Assembly: GCA_009924965.1 (NCBI GenBank)
Contig: RFQN01000075.1
Location: forward strand, 1 to 6,871
DNA length: 6,871 nucleotides
Direction of reading: 5' to 3'
Source of the DNA: Verrucomicrobiota bacterium
GTDB lineage: Bacteria; Verrucomicrobiota; Verrucomicrobiia; Opitutales; UBA953
The position numbers were made by a program, and so were the translations under genes. Below, in pieces: positions 1 through 4,949 of the stretch (its first letter is position 1; each line of letters starts with the position of its first letter). Under the pieces are notes generated by a model. It was not told the DNA's origin, made no database searches, and was given only the letters and a program-made list of their open reading frames with translations.

Positions 1-276
1 CGAGCGCGTTGCGAAGACGCCCCGTCGTTGGGCGGGCCCGCGGGGCGGGAGGACTTCGGGGCGCCAGTCCTTGTTGCGGTGGAACCACCAGAGGAGCCAG
101 ATGCGGTCGAAGCCGGCGAGGTCCTTGAGGGCTTTGACGTATTTGTCACCAGGAATCAGTTCGAGGACGTTGGTCTCGGGCCGCTGCTCGTCTGGTTGAT
201 GGCGGGCGTTGAACTTCAACGTCTTCCCGCAGCGGATATGTCCGATGGGGCTGAGGGAGAGTTCTTCGGACGACAT
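1..276 (-). CDS. trmO: TrmO/TsaA family tRNA methyltransferase, N-terminal part (cut by window edge)
   Basis: Reading the minus strand from the ATG at 276 gives 92 open codons that run off the left edge, so only the N-terminal portion is visible. TrmO uses S-adenosylmethionine to methylate N6 of threonylcarbamoyladenosine at position 37 of certain tRNAs, giving m6t6A, in the cytoplasm. Family marks seen: the opening strand SPIGHIRCG (residues 9-17), a FNARHQP segment (22-28) matching the family's 'RxQP' region, the core GFDRIWLLWWFHRN (55-68), VLPPRGP (75-81), and the start of the hallmark FATRSPxRPNPIG motif, with FATRS (88-92) visible before the edge. The gene is divergent from trhO with 119 bp between start codons. 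There is no Shine-Dalgarno sequence; the start is chosen because the family fold begins a few residues later. The family is clear; substrate identity rests on family knowledge. Confidence 0.85.
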   Translation of the reverse strand, partial: MSSEELSLSPIGHIRCGKTLKFNARHQPDEQRPETNVLELIPGDKYVKALKDLAGFDRIWLLWWFHRNKDWRPEVLPPRGPAQRRGVFATRS

Positions 277-358
277 ATCAGGCGGTGCGGGACCGGTCGG
301 GTTAGGGCTAGGGATGGGCCAAGGAAAGGCAAGAACAGGGCGAAGGGCGTTTTCGCCT

Positions 359-387
359 TTGCCACGGTGGCTCGGGGTTCTTCTGAT
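359..387 (+). promoter_or_regulatory. Candidate sigma70-type promoter for trhO
   Basis: TTGCCA (359-364, 5 of 6 matches to the -35 consensus) lies exactly 17 bp from TCTGAT (382-387, 4 of 6 matches to the -10 consensus). A start site 6-8 bp after the -10 box would fall at about 394, next to the ATG at 396, so the mRNA would be nearly leaderless. That would fit the absence of a usable Shine-Dalgarno sequence: GGGG at 391-394 is too close to the ATG. A small hairpin (343-349 pairing with 354-360, TTTT loop, one G-T pair) abuts the -35 box. The rest of the 277-395 gap holds nothing else I recognise, and I found no convincing promoter toward trmO. The call rests on consensus matching only. Confidence 0.28.
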
Positions 388-395
388 GTCGGGGC

Positions 396-1256
396 ATGTC
401 CGCGGAGGTCATCAATCTTTCCTGCTACAAGTTTGCCGCCCTCGATCGACTCGAAGAGCGGAAGGCGGAGCTGTTGGCCCTCTGCCGCGCCCAAGGGCTC
501 AAGGGCACGATCCTGATCGCCGCCGAAGGCATCAACTTCTTCCTCGCCGGCACGTCGGCGCAACTGGCCGTGGTGGTCGACCATATCCGCACCTTCCCTG
601 GCTTGGCCGATATCAAGCCCAAGGAGAGCCCCAGCTCGCATCAGCCCTTCAAGCGCATGCTCGTGAAGGTGAAGAAGGAAATCATCTCCTTCGGCGTCGA
701 AGGCGTCGACCCGGTCGGCAAGGCTTCGCCGAAGATCACCGCGATGCAGCTGAAGGCTTGGCTGGATGAAGGCCGGCCGCTCGTCCTGCTCGACACCCGT
801 AACGATTACGAGGTGCGCTTAGGGACCTTCAAGGGCGCGCTGCCGGCAGGGGTAAACAATTTCCGCGATTTCCCGGCCGCCGTCCGCAGACTGCCGGCCG
901 AACTGAAGTCCCAGCCCGTCGTGATGTTCTGCACCGGTGGCATCCGCTGCGAAAAGGCCGGCCCATTCATGGAGATGGAGGGCTTCACGAACATCCTACA
1001 GCTCGATGGCGGCATCCTGAAGTATTTCGAGGAAGTCGGTGGCGCCCATTACGACGGCGAATGCTTCGTGTTCGATAGCCGCGTCGGCGTCGGACCCGAC
1101 CTCCGTGAGACGGAGTCGGTCATCTGCTTCAACTGTCAGATGCCGCTCACCAAGGCCGAGCAACGCTTACCGGAGTACGTCTACGAGAAATCGTGCCCGT
1201 ATTGCATCCACGGTAAGCCCAAGGGCCGCGGCAACACGGCGCAGGCAGGGTGTTGA
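396..1256 (+). CDS. trhO: tRNA uridine(34) hydroxylase TrhO (YceA-like rhodanese protein)
   Basis: This is a complete 286-residue protein. TrhO performs prephenate-independent, oxygen-dependent hydroxylation of U34 to 5-hydroxyuridine in several tRNAs, in the cytoplasm. The N-terminal domain (about 1-100) has the family's KGTILIAAEGIN segment (37-48). A rhodanese domain (about 125-215) contains LLDTRNDYEV (131-140), matching the family's DxRNxYE stretch, and the active-site loop CTGGIRCEKA (179-188), with Cys179 the expected catalytic cysteine. Two cysteine pairs near the C-terminus, C244-F-N-C247 and C267-P-Y-C270, look like a structural metal knuckle. An in-frame TGA at 384-386 rules out any start much further upstream, so the ATG at 396 is well supported. 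Its neighbour trmO is also an anticodon-loop modifier. The stop abuts the stop of the convergent HAD gene. Length and motifs are normal for the family. Confidence 0.93.
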   Translation: MSAEVINLSCYKFAALDRLEERKAELLALCRAQGLKGTILIAAEGINFFLAGTSAQLAVVVDHIRTFPGLADIKPKESPSSHQPFKRMLVKVKKEIISFGVEGVDPVGKASPKITAMQLKAWLDEGRPLVLLDTRNDYEVRLGTFKGALPAGVNNFRDFPAAVRRLPAELKSQPVVMFCTGGIRCEKAGPFMEMEGFTNILQLDGGILKYFEEVGGAHYDGECFVFDSRVGVGPDLRETESVICFNCQMPLTKAEQRLPEYVYEKSCPYCIHGKPKGRGNTAQAGC

Positions 1257-1259
1257 TCA
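1254..1259. other. Abutting convergent stop codons forming TGATCA
   Basis: The trhO stop TGA (1254-1256) and the minus-strand HAD stop (TCA at 1257-1259, read as TGA) touch without overlap, making a 6-bp palindrome. No intergenic base remains. I see no stem followed by a T-run within about 40 bp on either side, so each transcript must end inside, or read into, the opposite gene. Confidence 0.9.
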
Positions 1260-2102
1260 CCACCGCAGCTCTGGGAGGCTGAGCCAAGGACGGTCGGCCC
1301 GCTTCGGGAGTCGCGGCAACAGTGCGGCGTCGTTGAGTCCGACCATGATGCCGGTGCGGACGAGCGCTCCGTCGATGGCGGCTTGGGCCGCGCCTTGGAG
1401 GTCGTGTTCGGGGCTGTCGCCGATGGCGAGCACGGCTGAAGGCGGCGGGTTGCCTGCGGCGGCCAGGGCCGTGCGGTAGATGTCGCTATGGGGCTTGCCG
1501 AAGGTGCGGAGGATGGCGCCGGCGCGCGCGAGTTCCAAGGCGATGGCCCCGGCGGAGGGACGCACGCCTTTGGGCGTGAGCATCTCCAGGTCAGGGTTGC
1601 AGACCGCGACGGTCACGCCGCGCCGGGCAGCGCCGAGCAAGTCGCGGATCTGTTGCCGCCAATTACGGTCGGGTTCTTGGCTGGCGGCCAAGATGATCCC
1701 GTCGGCGTCGTCAGGCCAAGAGGTCGCGAAACCGAAAGACCCGAAACCGTAGTCGGCGCCCGGCTTGCCGGAGATGTGGATCTTGCCGCCGGGTTGGAAG
1801 GCAGGTCCGAGCGAGCCGGCACGCATGGCGGCTTGAGCGGCGTCGCCGGACGTCACGACCGCGTCGAAGTGGCGTTCGTCGAAGCCGAAGCCCTTGAGCC
1901 GTTCGCGGTTGTCGTCGCCTGATTTGGCGGAGTTCGAGAGCACCACGACCTTGCCGCCGGTCGCACGGTAGCGGCTGAGCGCATCCGCTGCGTGCGGGTA
2001 GGGGGTCTGGCCGTCGTGGAGCGTGCCGAACTGGTCGACCAGCAGCACGCCGTAGTGTTCGGCGACTTCCGCCAGTCCCGTCAGGTTGCGTAAGGTCGTC
2101 AT
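1257..2102 (-). CDS. HAD superfamily class IIA hydrolase (TIGR01459-like)
   Basis: This 281-residue cytoplasmic protein is probably a phosphatase acting on a small phosphorylated metabolite; the substrate is unknown. HAD motifs appear in order: motif I LLVDQFGTLHDG (20-31, nucleophile Asp23), motif II VLSNSAKS (54-61, Ser56), a C2-type cap between about 70 and 195, motif III FGKPHSDIY (201-209, Lys203), and motif IV IGDSPEHDLQGA (227-238, Asp229 and Asp234). The Asp, cap and Lys layout and the GKPHxxIY phrase match the class IIA subgroup known as TIGR01459. The position two after the nucleophile, usually the acid/base Asp in HAD phosphatases, is Phe25. Start choice: the frame stays open to an ATG at 2135, but the ATG at 2102 overlaps the upstream kinase stop (ATGA) and places motif I at the usual distance from the N-terminus. 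It is very likely co-translated with the kinase. Confidence 0.82.
   Translation of the reverse strand: MTTLRNLTGLAEVAEHYGVLLVDQFGTLHDGQTPYPHAADALSRYRATGGKVVVLSNSAKSGDDNRERLKGFGFDERHFDAVVTSGDAAQAAMRAGSLGPAFQPGGKIHISGKPGADYGFGSFGFATSWPDDADGIILAASQEPDRNWRQQIRDLLGAARRGVTVAVCNPDLEMLTPKGVRPSAGAIALELARAGAILRTFGKPHSDIYRTALAAAGNPPPSAVLAIGDSPEHDLQGAAQAAIDGALVRTGIMVGLNDAALLPRLPKRADRPWLSLPELRW
2099..2102 (-). promoter_or_regulatory. ATGA stop/start overlap coupling kinase and HAD genes
   Basis: On the minus strand, the HAD start ATG (2102-2100) and the kinase stop TGA (2101-2099) share two bases. Such overlaps normally mean that terminating ribosomes restart on the next gene. No Shine-Dalgarno sequence is evident just upstream inside the kinase end, so expression of the HAD protein probably depends on translation of the kinase. 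Confidence 0.75.
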
Positions 2103-3385
2103 GAGAGTTTCAGTTCGTGGCCCAGCGCGCGCCAAGCCAAACGGGCCGTGCCGGCGGCGGCTTCATCGCTCCAGGCGGCGGCTAAGGGCACGCCGAGCTT
2201 TTGGCCGCGCAGTTTCATCCAGGCGGCGTTGCGGGTGCCGCCACCGGCATGGCGCACGGAGGCGAGCTTGGGGCCGCCGAGTTCGGCAAGGCGGTCGTAG
2301 CCGAGTCGTTCAACCGCAGCGAGGCCTTCTAGCATGCCCTGGAGAAAAGTGGCGTCATCGGCCGGACGCGGGGTGAGGCGCGGCAGCAACTGTGCGTCGG
2401 CGATGGGGAAGCGTTCGCCTTGAGCGGGCAAGGGGTAGTAGTCGAGCCCAGTGGGTTGGCTGACGTCGAGGCGCGCCGATAATGCGTCGAGTTCGTCGGC
2501 CGTGAACTGCGCGGCCAAGGTCTTGCCGCCGCAGTTGGAGGCGCCGCCCGCCAGCCATTGATCACCGAGACGGTGGCTGTAGATGCCGTATTGAGGGGCG
2601 AAGATCGGGCGGTCGCTGAGCAGCTTGAGCACGATGGTCGAGCCCAGCGCGGTCGCGCCCTCGCCGATACGACTGGCGCCGCTGGCGAGGAAAGTGGCGC
2701 AACCATCCGTCGTGCCGGCGGCCAGCGGGATGCCGGCGGGCAGGCCGAGGAAGCTGGCGGCGATGGCATCGATTTGCCCGATCGGGGTGCCGACGGGGAC
2801 GACCTTCGGTAGGCGCGCGTGCGGGAGCCCGAAGGCCTCCAGCCAAGCCGGCCAAGTCCGGGCGACGGGGTCGTAGCCAGTTTTCAGCGCGTTGTTTTCG
2901 TCGGTGACGAAATCGTTGGCCCCCAGTTTGCGGTTCAGCCAATCGGCCTGATGCAGGATGCAGTGCAGTTCCGGGAGGTCCAGCCAGCCCAGTGCGCGTG
3001 CGGCCGGAGAGGTCGCGCCATGGGCCGCGCTTTCCTGAGGGGCGAGTTGGGCGATGCGCGCGGCGAGGTCGCCGGTGTCGGCGTCGTCATACATACGCCC
3101 TGCGGCCAAGGGAGTGCTGGAAGCGTCGACGGGCAGGATCGTGCCGGAGGTCGCATCGAGGGCGACCGCTTTGGCCTTCGAGAGGTCTACTTGCCTGGCG
3201 AGCGCCCGGCAGGCTGCCTGAAGCCCGTACCACCAATCATCAGGGTGCTGTTCTCGGCGCTTACCTGCGTGCAAGGTCGGGGGTAGTTTTGCGGAGCCTG
3301 CGCCGAGGATCTGTCCACGGGCGTCGACGGCGAGGGCGCGAACCCCGCTGGTGCCGACATCAAATCCGAGGACAAAGCCATGCAT
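2099..3385 (-). CDS. FGGY-family carbohydrate kinase (short, ribulokinase/xylulokinase-like)
   Basis: This 428-residue cytoplasmic kinase should transfer phosphate from ATP to a sugar or polyol. The N-terminal FGGY domain opens with LGFDVGTSGVRALAV (6-20), the first phosphate-binding loop. LDATSGTILPVD (76-87) and the RMYDDAD segment (97-103) follow. In the middle, LAAGTTDGCATF (221-232) carries the expected catalytic base Asp227. The C-terminal domain has GGASNCGGKTL (280-290) and the nucleotide-binding phrase HAGGGTRNAAWMKLRG (379-394). At 428 residues it is shorter than classical xylulokinases or glycerol kinases (about 480-500). The length and the MYDDA-type segment recall the D-ribulose kinase group known from cyanobacteria and plants (EC 2.7.1.47), but the substrate cannot be fixed from sequence. 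The start ATG at 3385 puts the phosphate loop at residue 9, as expected; there is no Shine-Dalgarno sequence. It is the first gene of a two-gene unit with the HAD hydrolase. Confidence 0.85.
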   Translation of the reverse strand: MHGFVLGFDVGTSGVRALAVDARGQILGAGSAKLPPTLHAGKRREQHPDDWWYGLQAACRALARQVDLSKAKAVALDATSGTILPVDASSTPLAAGRMYDDADTGDLAARIAQLAPQESAAHGATSPAARALGWLDLPELHCILHQADWLNRKLGANDFVTDENNALKTGYDPVARTWPAWLEAFGLPHARLPKVVPVGTPIGQIDAIAASFLGLPAGIPLAAGTTDGCATFLASGASRIGEGATALGSTIVLKLLSDRPIFAPQYGIYSHRLGDQWLAGGASNCGGKTLAAQFTADELDALSARLDVSQPTGLDYYPLPAQGERFPIADAQLLPRLTPRPADDATFLQGMLEGLAAVERLGYDRLAELGGPKLASVRHAGGGTRNAAWMKLRGQKLGVPLAAAWSDEAAAGTARLAWRALGHELKLS

Positions 3386-3444
3386 GCGGCAATAAATAGG
3401 GCGAGAGGACGCGAGGGGGCAAGGGAGGATGAGGGGCAGGTCGT

Positions 3445-3500
3445 AGATTACAGAGTACGGAGTATAGAGTACAGATTACGGAGTACAGAGTACGGATTTG
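3445..3500 (+). repeat. Heptamer tandem repeat, left array (8 units)
   Basis: Eight consecutive 7-bp units fit the consensus RGAKTAC, with units starting at 3445, 3452, 3459, 3466, 3473, 3480, 3487 and 3494. AGAGTAC occurs three times, AGATTAC twice, and GGAGTAC, GGAGTAT and a degenerate final GGATTTG once each. Base composition is far less GC-rich than the flanking genes. The periodicity was read directly and is unambiguous. A 7-bp period does not maintain a coding frame and fits no gene. Confidence 0.9.
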
Positions 3501-3516
3501 AGTGGACTGAGGGGCG

Positions 3517-3544
3517 GAGTGCGAAGCCCTTTGCTTCTGCACTC
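3517..3544. repeat. Stable hairpin at the centre of the inverted heptamer arrays
   Basis: GAGTGC (3517-3522) plus GAAGC (3523-3527) pair with GCTTC (3533-3537) plus GCACTC (3539-3544). The single bulged T is at 3538 and the loop is CCTTT. That gives 11 base pairs. Outside it, 3479-3498 of the left array can pair with 3548-3567 of the right array over about 20 positions with one mismatch and one G-T pair. A folded transcript or cruciform is therefore plausible. No T-run follows in either direction, so it is not a standard intrinsic terminator. Confidence 0.75.
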
Positions 3545-3580
3545 TATAATCCGTACTCCGTACTCTGAACTCAGGACTCT
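3539..3580 (-). repeat. Heptamer tandem repeat, right array in opposite orientation (6 units)
   Basis: Read on the minus strand from 3580 to 3539, six 7-bp units follow the same consensus: AGAGTCC, TGAGTTC, AGAGTAC, GGAGTAC, GGATTAT and AGAGTGC. The two middle units are identical to units of the left array; the outer ones have diverged. The array points toward the left array across 38 bp, so the pair forms one large inverted repeat ending 12 bp before the DUF5722 stop codon. Confidence 0.85.
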
Positions 3581-3592
3581 TCTTCCTTCTCC

Positions 3593-4858
3593 TCACTTCC
3601 CCATCACTTCATCCCAAGACTTGAATCCGCAGGTCTTGAGGTAAGGGGCGGCGGTGGTGTCCCAGTCGGACGTACCGGCTGCTTTGACGAGGAACCAGAG
3701 CGGACGCTGACGGCCGGGGTCGGCGATGGAGCCGGGCTTGTTTTCCCAGAGGCCTAGTTTGAGGCCACCTTCCAGGGAATGGTCCACTTGCCTGTGATAG
3801 AGGAACGCGTCGACGCCGTTCAGTCGCTTCACCTTTTCCCAGGCGAAGGCGTAACCGGCGGCTTGCAGTTCCTCGGCGTTCGCGGCCTTCCCGACATTGA
3901 AACCTTGTTCGGTGAAGCTCAGCCGACGGACCTGTCCTTGATAGAGTAGTTCAGGCGTGGCCAGTTTGCCGGTCAGCACCTCGAGGTTCTTGAAGGTCAC
4001 CTTGGGGCTCTGGTCGTCGTAAGTCACCTTATCCAACCACGTGCGCGGGTCGCGCAAGTTGGCGGGGTAGGGGTGGAAGGCTAAGTTCCAGTCGAAGTCG
4101 CCGCGTTCGCGGGCTTTTTTCGCGAAAGCCTCCAGCAGATCGCGGCCGCCGCAGGCCTTGGTGGGGTCGGGGTTGCCTTGGGCCGTCCAATGATGCTCGA
4201 GCGAAAGATAAACGCGCGCGTACTCTGAATGCTTGCGCAAGGAACCCCAAGCCAGGCGGACTTGGTCTTCATATTGCGCGGCTACCTGCGTGGTCGTCGC
4301 CGGCCCCATCTGATGCCACTGCCAGTGTGAGTTGACTTCGTTGCTGATGATCCAGCCCCAGACGCGGCCATGGGTAGTATTGGCGCTGGACCAACGGGCG
4401 GCGATGAATTCCGTCACTGCTTGGTAGCAGGCGCGGCCTTCCGGCGTCACGGTATTGGCCGCCATGACCGTGCCTTCGGTTTCGCTGGCCTGCGGATGGA
4501 CGGCGAGCTCGCGCAGGCGAGGGTTCTTCGTGCGGTAGGTGATGAGGATGAGGTTCACCACGATGCCCTTATCCGACAGTCCCTTGATCGTCCGGTCGAG
4601 GCCTTGGGCGTAGGCTTCGTTGAAGTTGAAGGTGAATCCATCGACCGTGAGGGTGGGCTGCCCTGGCTTAGGGTCGACGGAGAGCAGGGAGGGCAGGTTG
4701 ACGTTGATGCCGGCGTGATGGATGCCGAGGGCCACGGCATCGTCGACCATCTGGACCTGCAGGCCTTTGACGCTAGGCTTGACCGGGTAAGGCGTGGCGT
4801 CCGGCGCGGCGCTAGCCAAACCGACCCAAAGGGCCATGAAGGCGAGCAGGGGACGCAT
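3593..4858 (-). CDS. Secreted DUF5722 protein, probable glycoside hydrolase-like enzyme
   Basis: This is a 421-residue protein. A signal peptide (MRPLLAFMALWVGLASA, 1-17) is followed by a mature domain with the layout of DUF5722, a family of unassigned function often found in polysaccharide-degradation loci. Motifs resemble a TIM-barrel glycoside hydrolase of clan GH-A. GWIISNEVNSHW (168-179) has an Asn-Glu pair (Glu174) where the acid/base sits. LSLEHHW (218-224) and LAFHPYP (259-265) come next. RLSFTEQGFN (312-321) supplies Glu317 as a nucleophile candidate. The catalytic roles are inference from motif order. The frame is open up to an ATG at 5035, but that start would add 59 residues with no export signal in front and would overlap the divergent sulfatase start. 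The ATG at 4858 begins precisely at the signal peptide. No Shine-Dalgarno is seen. The divergent sulfatase suggests a sulfated glycan substrate. Confidence 0.78.
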   Translation of the reverse strand: MRPLLAFMALWVGLASAAPDATPYPVKPSVKGLQVQMVDDAVALGIHHAGINVNLPSLLSVDPKPGQPTLTVDGFTFNFNEAYAQGLDRTIKGLSDKGIVVNLILITYRTKNPRLRELAVHPQASETEGTVMAANTVTPEGRACYQAVTEFIAARWSSANTTHGRVWGWIISNEVNSHWQWHQMGPATTTQVAAQYEDQVRLAWGSLRKHSEYARVYLSLEHHWTAQGNPDPTKACGGRDLLEAFAKKARERGDFDWNLAFHPYPANLRDPRTWLDKVTYDDQSPKVTFKNLEVLTGKLATPELLYQGQVRRLSFTEQGFNVGKAANAEELQAAGYAFAWEKVKRLNGVDAFLYHRQVDHSLEGGLKLGLWENKPGSIADPGRQRPLWFLVKAAGTSDWDTTAAPYLKTCGFKSWDEVMGK

Positions 4859-4949
4859 GCCCAAGGGACAGCGACTGGCCACGAGTGTTCCCAGACGTTT
4901 CCTTGTAATATCCTGCAGGGCAACCACAGTGAGGCCATCCCCACCCCCT
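4859..4949. promoter_or_regulatory. Divergent control region between DUF5722 and sulfatase genes
   Basis: These 91 bp lie between the two chosen start codons and should hold promoters for both genes, so joint regulation is plausible. Toward the sulfatase, TGTAAT (4904-4909, 5 of 6 matches to the -10 consensus) would give a leader of about 34 nt, but no good -35 box lies 15-19 bp upstream. Toward DUF5722, only weak AT-rich matches are present in the same patch (about 4905-4912). A GAGG at 4931-4934 is 15 bp from the sulfatase ATG, too far for a normal ribosome site. No clear operator palindrome was found. Confidence 0.45.

Larger units (their letters stand above)
3386..3592. other. Non-coding region between DUF5722 gene and kinase gene
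   Basis: These 207 bp separate two genes read on the minus strand. Short frames here encode only repeat-derived peptides and are not genes. The part next to the kinase (3399-3440) is G/A-rich on the plus strand and gives the kinase a C/T-rich leader. The rest is the heptamer array element described separately. On the minus strand, TATACT (3466-3461) and TGTAAT (3452-3447) each match the -10 consensus at 5 of 6 positions and would leave a leader of about 55-70 nt before the kinase, but neither has a good -35 box. The region probably separates two transcription units. Confidence 0.6.

Noticed and set aside
28..516. Plus-strand open frame of 162 codons at the left edge
   Set aside because: It lies opposite trmO and then overlaps trhO out of frame. 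The competing frames carry clear family motifs.
3399..3440. G-rich tract as a G-quadruplex
   Set aside because: There are only three well-spaced runs of three or more G within the usual loop limits; the next run is about 13 bp away.
3517..3544. The hairpin as an intrinsic terminator of the DUF5722 gene
   Set aside because: No T-run follows the stem on the minus strand. It may still slow polymerase, but it lacks the standard form.
3445..3580. The arrays as a CRISPR
   Set aside because: The 7-bp units are contiguous with no spacers, and no cas gene is nearby.
3360..3596. Small minus-strand open frame spanning the repeat region
   Set aside because: Its peptide is mostly translated repeat units, and it overlaps both the array and the kinase start.
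4216..4224. A GTACTCTGA match to the heptamer repeat inside the DUF5722 gene
   Set aside because: It is a single copy within conserved coding sequence, best explained by chance.
4794..4949. N-terminal extension of the sulfatase gene to 4794
   Set aside because: It would bury the signal peptide at residue 53 and overlap the DUF5722 signal-peptide coding region.
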